Assembly: GCA_016283355.1 (NCBI GenBank) | Contig: JAEEMS010000021.1 | Span: 62,001 to 126,000, forward strand | DNA length: 64,000 bases | From: Elusimicrobiaceae bacterium | GTDB taxonomy: Bacteria; Elusimicrobiota; Elusimicrobia; Elusimicrobiales; Elusimicrobiaceae | Direction: 5' to 3' | Part shown: piece by piece, positions 8,516 to 18,105 of the stretch | Layout: each line of letters begins with the position of its first letter | Numbering within the stretch: position 1 is the first letter of the stretch | Notes under the pieces: generated by a model | The model's database searches: none | What the model was told of the DNA's origin: nothing | Seen by the model: only the letters and a program-made list of their open reading frames with translations | Program-made: the position numbers and the translations under genes

Positions 8516-9250
8516 ATGCAGCCCGAGCATAACGTTTACGAATTAAATTATTCGAAGATTAAAACCTATTTAGAGTGTCCCGTTTTATACAAATATAAGT
8601 ACATCGAGGGAAAACGGGAAGGGTTAGTGCCGGCTTCTTCATTAGGGGTTTCTCTCCACCGCACGTTAGAAGAATACCACCGCAATAGTAATGATCCTTC
8701 GGAGTTGCTTTCCTATTATGACGATTGTTGGTTAGGGGCCGGTTATGCGAGCGCAGGCGAACAGATGGAATGGTATTTAAAAGGAAAAAAGATGTTGGAA
8801 ATCTACGCGCAGAGCGAATATGAACGCAAGACAACTGTCGATTCTACGGAGCGGGAGTTTATTTTTCAAGAAGGGCCATGGACGTTTCGTGGAAAAATAG
8901 ACCGCACGGACAAATGGCCGGATGGATCCTGGGAAGTTATCGATTATAAAACAGGAACGGATGTCGATTTATCCATCCCGGTAACGGAGTCCTTGCAATT
9001 AGGCATTTATGCCATCGGCGCCCGGCGTGCCTGGAATATGAAAAACGGTCGGGCTAGCTATTATTTTACCGCTTTTAACACGAAACAAAGCACGCCTTTC
9101 GAATCTTTTGATGAAGAAAAAATCTTATCTACATTTATTGAAGTCGGTAAAAAAATAGAAGTCAATGATTTCGAACCCAATCACAGCCATTGTTCGCTTT
9201 GTTTGTTCCGGGATCGTTGTCCTTGCGCTTGTCTGCCCGAAGAGAAATAA
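8516..9250 (+). CDS. Small Fe-S PD-(D/E)XK nuclease (RecB/Cas4/AddB-type fold)
   Basis: 244 residues. The ATG at 8516 follows GGAGAAATA, overlapping the end of rsmD; a GTG eight codons earlier lies inside rsmD. RecB-family nuclease motifs are intact: LHRTLEEYH (motif I His/Glu), GKIDRTD (motif II Asp) and VIDYKTG (motif III D-x-K). One early Cys (LECPVLY) plus C-x2-C-x5-C near the C-terminus (HCSLCLFRDRC) is the 4Fe-4S layout of AddB and Cas4. There is no helicase domain, and no CRISPR array or cas gene nearby, so a DNA repair role is more likely than adaptation. Confidence 0.88.
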   Translation: MQPEHNVYELNYSKIKTYLECPVLYKYKYIEGKREGLVPASSLGVSLHRTLEEYHRNSNDPSELLSYYDDCWLGAGYASAGEQMEWYLKGKKMLEIYAQSEYERKTTVDSTEREFIFQEGPWTFRGKIDRTDKWPDGSWEVIDYKTGTDVDLSIPVTESLQLGIYAIGARRAWNMKNGRASYYFTAFNTKQSTPFESFDEEKILSTFIEVGKKIEVNDFEPNHSHCSLCLFRDRCPCACLPEEK

Positions 9251-9259
9251 AGCGGTCGG

Positions 9260-10039
9260 CTATTTCCAGAAGTAAAAAAGAATAATAATCGCGCCTAAAA
9301 TCCAACGGTAAAATACAAAAATATCAAACGTGTGGGTTTTGATGTATTTCATCAACCATCCAATTACTAATAAAGCCCCGATAAACGCGCTGAAAAACCC
9401 GCAGAAAAGAGCCGTGTTGAAATCTCCGGCTGAAAGTTTTGTGGCTTCCAAAAGGGCCGCCCCGGCGATGATGGGGGTAGAAAGAAGGAAGGAAATACGG
9501 GCACTTGCCGGACGAGATAGCCCCAGAAGCAGTGCGGCGGTAATGGTGATTCCGCTGCGGGAAACGCCGGGCATAATGGCTAACATTTGGGCACATCCAA
9601 TCAGCATAATCGTTTGAAAGGAGACAGTATTTCCTTTGTCTTGTTTAGCGTGATGATCGGCCCAAAACAAAACAACGGCAAAAATGATAAGGCAAGCTGC
9701 AATCATCAACGGGTTTCTAAATGTATGTTCCGCCCAATCGTTTAGCAGTAACCCCGCGAGCGCCGCAGGGAAAGTAGCGGCTGCCAGATACCACAACATG
9801 CGTCCGTTATCGGAAGTAGGATGTGTCAACCCTTCCTTGAGGAGTATGGCCCAATCTTTGGCGAAATAAAGAAGTACGGCTAGCAAGGTAGCGGCATGCA
9901 ACATTACATCAAAGGCAAGTCCTTGGTAAATTTGCCCGCGGAAATAGGGAACCAAAACTAAATGTGCAGAACTGGAAATGGGTAAAAATTCTCCCAGAGC
10001 TTGTACCAATCCGAGTAAAACCGCATCAAATATAGTCAT
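9260..10039 (-). CDS. uppP: Undecaprenyl-diphosphatase UppP/BacA
   Basis: A 259-residue polytopic inner-membrane enzyme that dephosphorylates undecaprenyl pyrophosphate to recycle the lipid carrier for peptidoglycan and O-antigen synthesis. The N-terminal catalytic motif LGEFLPISSSAHL and the second motif MPGVSRSGITITAALLLG are intact, and about seven hydrophobic segments are visible. Length is typical (E. coli BacA is 273). It starts two bases after the stop of sixA, forming a two-gene minus-strand operon. It converges on the nuclease gene with a nine-base gap and no terminator hairpin. Confidence 0.97.
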   Translation of the reverse strand: MTIFDAVLLGLVQALGEFLPISSSAHLVLVPYFRGQIYQGLAFDVMLHAATLLAVLLYFAKDWAILLKEGLTHPTSDNGRMLWYLAAATFPAALAGLLLNDWAEHTFRNPLMIAACLIIFAVVLFWADHHAKQDKGNTVSFQTIMLIGCAQMLAIMPGVSRSGITITAALLLGLSRPASARISFLLSTPIIAGAALLEATKLSAGDFNTALFCGFFSAFIGALLVIGWLMKYIKTHTFDIFVFYRWILGAIIILFYFWK

Positions 10040-10041
10040 AA

Positions 10042-10497
10042 TTATTCTCCGAAATAAACAAACTTTGGTTGCGTTACATTATCCATATTAATAATCATAA
10101 ACGAGCCGGGGGCAAACGGGTATATCTGCCGGATTAATCTGTGAGCCATATAGGTGATATTCGGGTTGTGTCCTACGGCAAGTATCGTGTCATACGAATT
10201 AAATTGTTTAATTAAAAAATGGCAAATTTCTTCTTCCATAGCATAGCCGTTAAGAATAGATTCTATTTGTATGGGTGCGCTTAGCGTATCTGCCAGTAGC
10301 TTGGCAGTTTCAAGGGCCCGTTCCAACGGACTGGTTAAAATGATTTGCGGGTGGACGTTGTGCGTTTGGAGGGATTGTGCCGTTTGACGTGCTTTTTCCT
10401 GTCCGCGTGCGGAAAGAGGACGCAAGCGATCGAAAGAAACTTTTGCCTCCGCGCATGAAAGTGCATGGGCATGACGCACTAAAATCAATTTTTTCAT
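10042..10497 (-). CDS. sixA: SixA-type phosphohistidine phosphatase
   Basis: A 151-residue histidine phosphatase superfamily protein. The catalytic RHA motif is in LILVRHAHAL, followed by LSARGQEKARQTA, SPLERALETAKLL and VGHNPNI with the second His. In E. coli SixA removes phosphate from histidines of phosphotransfer proteins such as ArcB and NPr. A PtsN-like EIIA protein is encoded at 61.4 kb, but no link is shown. The ATG at 10497 is chosen over a TTG two codons upstream. It is divergent from addB. Confidence 0.85.
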   Translation of the reverse strand: MKKLILVRHAHALSCAEAKVSFDRLRPLSARGQEKARQTAQSLQTHNVHPQIILTSPLERALETAKLLADTLSAPIQIESILNGYAMEEEICHFLIKQFNSYDTILAVGHNPNITYMAHRLIRQIYPFAPGSFMIINMDNVTQPKFVYFGE

Positions 10498-10509
10498 ATG
10501 CAATATAGT

Positions 10510-10538
10510 TTGATTCGTTGCTACTAAAATGTAATAAT
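10510..10538 (+). promoter_or_regulatory. Promoter for the addB-addA operon
   Basis: TTGATT (10510-10515), 17-base spacer, AATAAT (10533-10538). The predicted start site near 10545 excludes a TTG codon at 10543 as translation start and leaves ATG 10567 or 10579. Confidence 0.5.
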
Positions 10539-10578
10539 AACCTTGGTATTCTTTATTTTACTATTTATGGGTTCATAT

Positions 10579-13500
10579 ATGCAGTTGTTTTACGGCCATT
10601 ATCCTTCCCTGGAAAGTCAATTTTTGAAGCAGATTGCACAACAACGTAACCATCCGTTGGACAAGTGTTTGGTAGTGTGTGCTTCTTCATGGATGGCGCA
10701 AGAATTAAAAAAACGTTTGGCCCAACAAGATGGGATTTTTGCCAATATCCATTTTATCACAACGGGAGGATTAATCGGCCGATTGGATAGTGAGGCCGGT
10801 GTAGACGAACGCCCTCTTTTCCCGCAAGATCATTTACGTGATTTTTTAATCAAAGAAATTCTAACAGAGCCCGGGCTGGACCGTTATCCCGTTTCGGATG
10901 GGTTTGTGCTGGCCGTTAAAAGTTCTCTGCGCGATATGGCAGATAGTTTGGTGGACCCGGACATATTTGAAGAACAGGTCCATTCGCTGCCGGATACAAT
11001 TTTGGAGCAAGAAGGAGACCGGCTTTTGTGGCTAATTCGCGTATATCGCCGATATGTTGAACGGGAACAACACATAGACGGGTATCGCTCCTACCAACAA
11101 GCTTTTGAAAGAGCGTTGGAACAGGTAGAAAAATCAGCATATTTAAAAACGTTTCAATCTATCTTTTGGTACGGGTTTTATGAATTATCCGGGCGGCAGT
11201 TAGAATTATTTAACCAATTAAAAATATCCTATCCGATAACCGTTTTTGCCGCTTATCAAAAACATCCGGCTTATCAATTCGCTAAAAAATTTTTTGAAAA
11301 TAATTGGCTTGGCAGTTCAGGTGCTCAAGCGTTGCCGGAGGAATTTTCAATTGCTTTGAAAGAAAGCGCCCCTTGCTTATTTTCATCGGGGAAAAGCGCT
11401 TCTTGCGAGGGAGTCAAAATTGTGCAGGCAGCGGATGCCGCGGGAGAGATTTTTTATACAGCCAAAGAAATTTTACGTTTAACCCAAATACACGGTTACC
11501 ATTTTGAAGATATTGCCGTTATTGCACGGACAACATCCCCATACCAAGATGAATTGAGACGATCTTTTGCGGAGAACAAAATACCCTTAAATGCCTCTTT
11601 TTCCTATCCGCTTACGCATTATGCATTGGGAAATTTTTGTATAGGGTTGTTTGGCCTGCTTGCTAACGGATTTGAGCGCAATACTGTACTTAAAATTGTT
11701 ACTTCCCCTTATTTTAAACATTCTGCCAAAAGTTCGTGGGGGCCGTTGATTCGTCGCAGTTTGGTAAACCGAGATTTGTCCCAGTGGGAAAATTTATTGC
11801 CGCAAACCAAAAACTATGATCCTTCTCTTTTGGCTTGGATCCGTCAAGTTCATAATCGGTTGGAAACGCTGTCTTCCTCCGCCGGATGGAAGAAAAATAC
11901 CGCTTTGGCTTTGGATCTGTTGCGCGAATGTGTGGATGAAAGTTCTTTACGGGGGAAGGAACAAGAGATTTTTGAAGCAATTTGTCACGCGATTGAAAAA
12001 ATACAAGTGTATGACACCATTCGCAAGCAATGCCGGGCGGGAGAGTTCTTACGGGAAATTATAGCGGCGCTTTCTGCTTTGTTTTTTAACGAGACGGAAA
12101 ATATTGCGGGGGGTGTAACATTTACCGATGCATTACGCGTGAGAGGATTGCAGTTTAAGGCGGTATTTGTGTTGGGGCTTAACGATCAATCTTTTCCGTT
12201 GGTAACGCCGGAGGATCCCGTACTGCGTGACTATTACCGTTATCTGTTACGGGATGTGCTGGGGTATTGGATTAATCAGAGTTTAGAGCGTGGGGATGAG
12301 GAAAAATTATTATTCTATATTTCTCTTACAGCTGCCACTGAAAAATTATATGTCACTTATACGCGTTATAAAGCGGACGGGAAAGAAGCGATTCCTTCCC
12401 TTTATTTGGCCGAATTGGCACGCGCCTGCCAGATAGATTTACAACAAATCACGCGCCTGAGCGGTTCCTTGGCGGAGCGGTTGAACGAAACACAAGCGGT
12501 TTTACTGACACCGAAGGAAGTGTCTTATATGTGTATATTTAATTCGAATCAACCGCAACAATCTTTGGCGCAGGCGGGGTTGTTATCTGCGCAACAGGAA
12601 AATTCTTTAACGGTTGCACAAAGTTTACGTAAGTGGGGGGAGTTGAACTCTTTTGACGGAATCATTGAAAGTGGTGCGCAATTATTTGAAGAACAAAATA
12701 AAAAAGGATTTTCTCCTTCCGCGTTACAGGAATTAGCGTCCTGTCCGTTAAAATATTTTTTTGATAAAGGTTTGCAATTGACAGAAGAGGAAGATTTGCT
12801 AAGCCGTCAAACACTCTCCGCCGATCGGAAAGGGAGTGCCTATCATGAGGTGTTGCATGAATTTTACCACACCCTTTATCAAAAACATTTAACTCATGAT
12901 TTATTTGACGAAGGCGCCGCCGATTATCTTGCGCAAGCTCTTGAAAAACATTATACCTCTCATTCTTACCGTGCTTTAGGGATTTATCCTGTGGTATGGG
13001 AGATGATTTTGGAAAATATGCGGCAAAAGTTGACCGCTTTTGTGCAAGAAGATTTAAAGCAATTAGGGACGTTTACTCCCAGTCGTTTTGAGCAACCGGT
13101 TTCGTTACCGCCTACCCAGGAATTGCCGTTGCGTTTGCACGGAATTATCGACCGTATAGATTTGGATGATGCAAACAAACAGTTCTTTATCGTGGATTAT
13201 AAATCTTCCCGCAAAGGAACGAAAGATTTGATTGCAGATTTTTTCCATTTCCTTATTTTTCAACCATTTATATATGTTTTCATCAGTTTACACCTAAAAG
13301 AATTGGGCGAATTTTCTTCGGCGGGTTCGTGTTTGCTTTCCATTCAACCTAAGTATGATAAACGTACGCTGGATGTAACAAGTTTCGAAGCATTGCGCCC
13401 ACGGGCTTGTCGGTTTTTATTGCAAATTACCGATCAAATTAAAACAGGAACTTTCTTTATTTGTCCGTCGGAATTATGCCAGTTTTGTGCGTATAGTTCT

Positions 13501-13584
13501 TTTTGTCGCAGGGATAATTTTGCTTCGCTGATGCGTGCGCGCAAGAGCCGAGCAAGTTGTTTATTGGAGGAGGCCCGTCAATGA
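10579..13584 (+). CDS. addB: AddB-type subunit of an AddAB/RexAB helicase-nuclease
   Basis: About 1001 residues; start 10579 is chosen, but ATG 10567 is also possible. The UvrD-like helicase fold is degenerate. The N-terminal LVVCASSWMAQEL segment has no Walker A, unlike B. subtilis AddB, so it is probably a non-ATPase scaffold and recognition subunit. The C-terminal RecB nuclease domain has GIIDRID and FIVDYKSS (about 871). A 4Fe-4S site is formed by Cys near 720 (ASCPLKYFF) and C-x2-C-x5-C near 965 (CQFCAYSSFC). The stop overlaps the AddA ATG by four bases (ATGA). The complex processes double-strand DNA ends for recombination. Confidence 0.9.
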   Translation: MQLFYGHYPSLESQFLKQIAQQRNHPLDKCLVVCASSWMAQELKKRLAQQDGIFANIHFITTGGLIGRLDSEAGVDERPLFPQDHLRDFLIKEILTEPGLDRYPVSDGFVLAVKSSLRDMADSLVDPDIFEEQVHSLPDTILEQEGDRLLWLIRVYRRYVEREQHIDGYRSYQQAFERALEQVEKSAYLKTFQSIFWYGFYELSGRQLELFNQLKISYPITVFAAYQKHPAYQFAKKFFENNWLGSSGAQALPEEFSIALKESAPCLFSSGKSASCEGVKIVQAADAAGEIFYTAKEILRLTQIHGYHFEDIAVIARTTSPYQDELRRSFAENKIPLNASFSYPLTHYALGNFCIGLFGLLANGFERNTVLKIVTSPYFKHSAKSSWGPLIRRSLVNRDLSQWENLLPQTKNYDPSLLAWIRQVHNRLETLSSSAGWKKNTALALDLLRECVDESSLRGKEQEIFEAICHAIEKIQVYDTIRKQCRAGEFLREIIAALSALFFNETENIAGGVTFTDALRVRGLQFKAVFVLGLNDQSFPLVTPEDPVLRDYYRYLLRDVLGYWINQSLERGDEEKLLFYISLTAATEKLYVTYTRYKADGKEAIPSLYLAELARACQIDLQQITRLSGSLAERLNETQAVLLTPKEVSYMCIFNSNQPQQSLAQAGLLSAQQENSLTVAQSLRKWGELNSFDGIIESGAQLFEEQNKKGFSPSALQELASCPLKYFFDKGLQLTEEEDLLSRQTLSADRKGSAYHEVLHEFYHTLYQKHLTHDLFDEGAADYLAQALEKHYTSHSYRALGIYPVVWEMILENMRQKLTAFVQEDLKQLGTFTPSRFEQPVSLPPTQELPLRLHGIIDRIDLDDANKQFFIVDYKSSRKGTKDLIADFFHFLIFQPFIYVFISLHLKELGEFSSAGSCLLSIQPKYDKRTLDVTSFEALRPRACRFLLQITDQIKTGTFFICPSELCQFCAYSSFCRRDNFASLMRARKSRASCLLEEARQ

Positions 13585-16500
13585 TACAAGAAGACCGCAA
13601 CGCATTGCAAACCTCACTAGGAATAAATGTTGTGGTGGAAGCCGGCGCTGGTACCGGAAAGACCACTTTGCTGATTGACCGACTGTGTTTATGCGTTTTG
13701 GCACAAGATACACCGGTGGAAAAACTAGTGGCGCTCACTTTTACCGAAAAAGCAGCCGCCGAAATGAAAACCCGTTTTATTTTTAAATTACAACAAATTG
13801 TACAAGCGGTGCGTAATGCAACGCAAGACCGCACGCTAAGCTTGCTTCGTTCTTATTTTAACGTAAAAGAAGAAGATATCGTTGCACGTGCGGAAAAGGC
13901 ACTGGCCCGTTTGGATAGAGCCAGCATCGGTACCATTCATGGATTCTGTGCGGAAATTTTAAAAACATTTCCACTGGAAGCGGCTCTTGCCCCGAATGTG
14001 CAAATTGATGAAGGAACGCAAGGAAAAAATCTATTTGAAACGCGTTGGAATCGGTTTTTAGATGAAGAATTGGGGGTAAACGCTACACGGAAAGAACAAT
14101 GGAAAACCGTGTTGGCGGATATTTCATTAGAGGAATTAAAAGCATTTGCCCGTGAATTATGTAGCGGAAAAATTGAAAATTATGACTACTATGAACATGT
14201 CAACTTGCTGCTAAATGCCTGTCGGGAAAAACAACAACGGGCGGAGGAATTGGCTCAAACATTCTTGAAGGAAGGGGGCAAACCGCGCGCGATTGAAAAA
14301 GCCCTGTTGTGGGCATCTTCTTCTTTGCAACGTGTCGGTCTCTTTTTGCAGAAAAAAGAAGTTCCTCCTGAAGAAAATCCTGTTCCTATTTCCAAACCTA
14401 CTCGGCCAAAAGAATGGGAAGAAGAATTGTTTGAGGAAGCGCTTGCTATTTATCAATTTGCCCAAAAAATTACACCGGAAAAACAAAAAGTTTTTTTACT
14501 GGCTTATCAGTTGGTTTTACCCGTTTGTAAGGAAGTTCGGCAAGATTATCGGGAAGCGGGATTGGTTAGCTTTGACGACTTGATTATAAAAACACGCAAT
14601 TTGCTACGTGAAAATTTATATGTACGACGACTGTTAAAAGAAAAATTTGATGTAATTTTTGTGGATGAGTTTCAGGATACCGACCCCGTACAAGGGGAAT
14701 TGTTACTGTTTTTAGCCGAGGAAAAACCGTGTGCGGCAACTCGCTGGCAGGAAGTACGTTTGTTGCCCGGGAAGTTGTTTATTGTGGGGGACCCCAAACA
14801 ATCCATTTACCGTTTTCGCGGGGCAGATATTACCGCGTATGAATTATTTACAGAACTGATTTTACGTCAAGGCGGAAAAAAATTCTTTTTGCAAAAGAAT
14901 TTCCGTAGTACGCTGGAAATCATCGAAACAGCCAATAGTATTTGTTCGCGCGCAATGGTGCAGCAGAGTTCTTTTCAACCTGCGTATGTTCCCATTTTTA
15001 CGGACAAAGAACAGCGTACCCAAAGTGTGCAGTGGCTGTTTGTTAACGGGGATACGAAATTGTCCGCGGATGATTTCAGACATAATCAAGCGCATTATAT
15101 TGCCCAGTGGATTGCGGAGAATGTGGGGGTTCGGACACTTTCCAACGGGCAAAAATTAAAGTACAAAGATATTGCCCTTTTGTTGCGTGCTTCGACACAA
15201 ACATCTTTTTTCACGGAAGCTTTCCAGCGTCGGGGTATTCCGTTTAATGTAGAAGTAGACAAGGATTTCTTCCGCAAACAGGAAATCAACGATTTTCTTA
15301 ATTTTTTGCAGGCGGTTTCAGACCCTTCCAATAAAATTGCCTTTGCGGGTGTTTTGCGTAGCCCTTTGGTAGGTATGAGTGATGAAGAACTGTACCAATT
15401 TGTTAATAACGAAGGATGGAGTGCTTGTGTCACTTCGCAAAATCCGAAGGTGCGTTATGGGTATGAGTTGGTTGAAAAATTTAGAAATGTGGCGGGGCGT
15501 ATTTCGGCAAAAGAACTTGTACGGCGCGTTTTGGAAGAAACATTTTTGCCGCAAGTGTGTGCGGCTGCATACGACGGGCCCCGCAGTGTATCCTATTTGC
15601 AACAGCTTGCCGTGCTGATAGAAACTTATCATACACAAGAAACTTTGGACGCGGCTACCTTTTTTGCCCAGTTGCAGCAAGAAATACAAGAAAATCCCGA
15701 GTTGCTTACGGTATCCTCGTTGGCGGAAACAACGGATGCCGTATCTGTTCTTACCGTGCATAAGTCGAAAGGATTGGAATTCCCGGTTGTTATTTTGGCC
15801 GATTTGACCCGCCAAGATTCTTCGTCGGTTGCGCAACCTCCCACGCACATTTTTTCCTGGCAATATAACATGCATGGGTTGCGCGTTGGAAAAATATGCG
15901 ATGCAAATTTGGCTTTTTTGGAAGAAGAACAAAAAAGACATAGCCGTTGTGAGGAAATCCGCATCCTTTATGTTGCTTTGACGCGGGCCAAAGAAATGCT
16001 CCTTTTGGTGGGGGATGCCCGCTTGCATGCACAAAAGAATGCCGCACCGTTTGCGCAAGCCGGTTTGTTCCCATCGGAAGAGAAGGATGTTTCTTTTGTA
16101 ATGGATGAAGATTTGAAAATTCCTATTACATCCGTAAAAGGAATGGAGCCGGATTTGTTTAAATATCGTCAGTTGGTGTGGCCCCAAAAAGGATTTGAAG
16201 CCGAAATTCTCCGGCAATGGAAAGAAGCTTTTACAAAGCGAGAAAAACATTATGCTGCACTCAGTGAGCAAAAAGTGTTGGCGCCCAGTCAGTTGGAAAA
16301 TTGGGAAGAAAAAACACTCCAACAAACCAAAGGAGCCGAGTTGGGAACAATCTGCCACAGGGCATTAGAGTTGTTGTTGAGTCAAAAAGAACTGGGGATA
16401 ACTGAGGCCGTAACCCTGGCCGCGCAGCAAGAAGGAGCCGTTTCCCGTATCGGGCAAGTAGAAGAGCTTTTGCTCCCGTTTATACAAAGTCCAATTTTTA

Positions 16501-16796
16501 AAGAAATACAGTCGTGTAAGATGTTGGCTTGCGAGTTGCCTTTTTCCTGTCTAACGAAAGACGGGGATGTTTTTTCCGGACTGATTGATGTGTTGGTAGA
16601 GAGGCCGGACGGTTCTTTGTGGGTGCTGGATTATAAAACGGATCAAGTATCCTCTGGCGAGGAGAAAAAACTCTTGCAAGAAAAATATGAAGCCCAGCTT
16701 CGTACATATCAAAATGCGGTAGAAAAACTGTTCCCCGGACGTAAAGTGACAACGTCTGCCGTCTTCGTGCGTACGTTTGCTGCGATAGAACTATAA
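13581..16796 (+). CDS. addA: AddA/RecB-type UvrD helicase-nuclease subunit
   Basis: A 1071-residue superfamily 1A helicase fused to a RecB nuclease. Walker A is AGAGTGKTT with Lys27, motif Ia is ALTFTEKAAAEM, Walker B is VDEFQDTDPVQ (about 361), motif III GDPKQSIYRFRGA, motif V TVHKSKGLEFPVV, motif VI RILYVALTRAKE. The nuclease LDYKTDQ is at about 1015, with a preceding SGLIDVL motif. Start is the ATG at 13581 overlapping the addB stop, with a GGAGG site just upstream. With AddB it resects double-strand breaks before RecA loading. A long antisense frame over 15318-16358 is a shadow. Confidence 0.95.
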   Translation: MIQEDRNALQTSLGINVVVEAGAGTGKTTLLIDRLCLCVLAQDTPVEKLVALTFTEKAAAEMKTRFIFKLQQIVQAVRNATQDRTLSLLRSYFNVKEEDIVARAEKALARLDRASIGTIHGFCAEILKTFPLEAALAPNVQIDEGTQGKNLFETRWNRFLDEELGVNATRKEQWKTVLADISLEELKAFARELCSGKIENYDYYEHVNLLLNACREKQQRAEELAQTFLKEGGKPRAIEKALLWASSSLQRVGLFLQKKEVPPEENPVPISKPTRPKEWEEELFEEALAIYQFAQKITPEKQKVFLLAYQLVLPVCKEVRQDYREAGLVSFDDLIIKTRNLLRENLYVRRLLKEKFDVIFVDEFQDTDPVQGELLLFLAEEKPCAATRWQEVRLLPGKLFIVGDPKQSIYRFRGADITAYELFTELILRQGGKKFFLQKNFRSTLEIIETANSICSRAMVQQSSFQPAYVPIFTDKEQRTQSVQWLFVNGDTKLSADDFRHNQAHYIAQWIAENVGVRTLSNGQKLKYKDIALLLRASTQTSFFTEAFQRRGIPFNVEVDKDFFRKQEINDFLNFLQAVSDPSNKIAFAGVLRSPLVGMSDEELYQFVNNEGWSACVTSQNPKVRYGYELVEKFRNVAGRISAKELVRRVLEETFLPQVCAAAYDGPRSVSYLQQLAVLIETYHTQETLDAATFFAQLQQEIQENPELLTVSSLAETTDAVSVLTVHKSKGLEFPVVILADLTRQDSSSVAQPPTHIFSWQYNMHGLRVGKICDANLAFLEEEQKRHSRCEEIRILYVALTRAKEMLLLVGDARLHAQKNAAPFAQAGLFPSEEKDVSFVMDEDLKIPITSVKGMEPDLFKYRQLVWPQKGFEAEILRQWKEAFTKREKHYAALSEQKVLAPSQLENWEEKTLQQTKGAELGTICHRALELLLSQKELGITEAVTLAAQQEGAVSRIGQVEELLLPFIQSPIFKEIQSCKMLACELPFSCLTKDGDVFSGLIDVLVERPDGSLWVLDYKTDQVSSGEEKKLLQEKYEAQLRTYQNAVEKLFPGRKVTTSAVFVRTFAAIEL

Positions 16797-16824
16797 AAGC
16801 TACAATATACAAAAAGGAGTATAT

Positions 16825-17115
16825 ATGTTTGATAAACTTGGACAATTGAAAGATTTGTGGAAGCTTAAAAGCCAAATGGAAGATATCAAAAAACGTTTGG
16901 ACAATATGGTCATAAAAGTAGAAAGCCCTAAACATTTAGTGGAAGTGACCATTTCCGGCGCCCAGGAAGTAAAAGAAGTGCGCGTAGACCCTCTGGCTCA
17001 CAACTATAATGGAGCAGATTTGGCAGAGGAAATAAAAGCTGTCTTTAACAAAGCTGTGCGGGACAGCCAAGCGATGGCCGCACAAGCCATGGGGAATTTT
17101 GGGTTGCCGCAATAA
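16825..17115 (+). CDS. YbaB/EbfC nucleoid-associated protein
   Basis: A 96-residue small DNA-binding protein of the YbaB/EbfC family. It has an N-terminal amphipathic helix (LGQLKDLWKLKSQMEDIKK), the beta region VEVTISGAQEVKEVRVDP, and a C-terminal helix ending in a Met/Ala/Gly-rich tail. Family members are dimers that bind DNA, often encoded between dnaX and recR. Here it sits 28 bases after addA, keeping a recombination context. The ribosome site AAAAAGGAG is strong. Confidence 0.93.
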   Translation: MFDKLGQLKDLWKLKSQMEDIKKRLDNMVIKVESPKHLVEVTISGAQEVKEVRVDPLAHNYNGADLAEEIKAVFNKAVRDSQAMAAQAMGNFGLPQ

Positions 17116-17184
17116 ACAGTTTTCTCTTTAAGAATACCCTGCTTTTTTAAAGGAAGCGAGGATATTTTGTTCCTACGGAGTAAA

Positions 17185-18105
17185 ATGCGTTATCATCCTT
17201 TGTCAAAGACAACGATTGAGATTTCGGTTATAGGTCTGGGAACATGGCCGTTTTCCGTGGGTTACGACTGGGGTAATTCTCATTTGCCGGACGTCCCTTC
17301 TATTTTGTCGGTTGCGCAAGAAAACGGTATTAATTTTATTGACACGGCCCCTGTTTACGAAGGGAGTGAAGAGGCCTTGGGGCATGCTTTAGCAGGGCGT
17401 CGTGACCGGTTTGTGTTGGCCAGTAAGTGCGGCCTTTGCAAAGACGGCTCATGGCCGGTACATGATTTGCGGCCCATTTCTATTTTGACGCAGTTGGAAA
17501 ATTCGCTACGTCAATTAAAAACCGATTATATCGATTTGTATCAACTTCATTATCCGGATCCTTCTGTCGAGTTGGAAGAAGCCCTGGCTGTATTGCAACG
17601 AGCCAAAGAGCAAGGGAAAATTCGGGCCTTGGGAATATGTAATGTTAATGCGCAACAAGTGGAACAATGTATGCATTCTATTTCCAGTGTGCAGAATGAA
17701 TATTCGTTACTGCATCCGCAAGCAGGTGAAAATGTTTTTCAAATATGTGAGGAAGAAAAAATTTCTTTGCTGGGATATGGAACGCTTTGCGGCGGAATTT
17801 TAAGCGGAAAATATAAAAAAGAGCCCAATTTCCGCCGAGCAGATGCCCGTAATTATTTTTATAGATGTTATCGTCAACAATCTTTTGAAAAAGCACAGAA
17901 AACGGTTAAACGGGTGTTACAAGTGGCTTATCAAAAGAAAACCAGTCCGTGCGCGGTGGCTGTTGCCTGGGCGCTGTCACATTCACAACTTACCAGCGCG
18001 TTAGTAGGGGCAAAAACAACATCCCAAGTGTTTGAAAATGCTGCAGGTGGAGATTTACATCTATCGTCGGAAGAACTATCCTATTTGGAACAACCTTATG
18101 GATGA
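17185..18105 (+). CDS. Aldo/keto reductase
   Basis: A 306-residue NAD(P)H-dependent (alpha/beta)8-barrel oxidoreductase. The catalytic tetrad is present: Asp in FIDTAPVY, Tyr in VYEGSEEALG, Lys in LASKCG and His in LYQLHYPD. The C-terminal cofactor loop (SALVGAKTTSQVFENA) is typical. Start is ATG 17185 with GGAG five bases upstream, preferred over TTG 17167. Substrate is unknown. The end overlaps the next gene by eight bases, so it is translated as part of the addBA-ybaB transcript. Confidence 0.93.
   Translation: MRYHPLSKTTIEISVIGLGTWPFSVGYDWGNSHLPDVPSILSVAQENGINFIDTAPVYEGSEEALGHALAGRRDRFVLASKCGLCKDGSWPVHDLRPISILTQLENSLRQLKTDYIDLYQLHYPDPSVELEEALAVLQRAKEQGKIRALGICNVNAQQVEQCMHSISSVQNEYSLLHPQAGENVFQICEEEKISLLGYGTLCGGILSGKYKKEPNFRRADARNYFYRCYRQQSFEKAQKTVKRVLQVAYQKKTSPCAVAVAWALSHSQLTSALVGAKTTSQVFENAAGGDLHLSSEELSYLEQPYG

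Noticed and set aside
8516-9250. Cas4 of a CRISPR system
   Set aside because: Fold and Cys pattern fit, but there are no repeats, no other cas genes and a housekeeping neighbourhood.
15318-16358. 346-codon open frame on the minus strand inside addA
   Set aside because: Fully antisense to a conserved helicase, rich in Cys, Phe and His, with no ribosome site and no family pattern; a shadow of addA codon usage.
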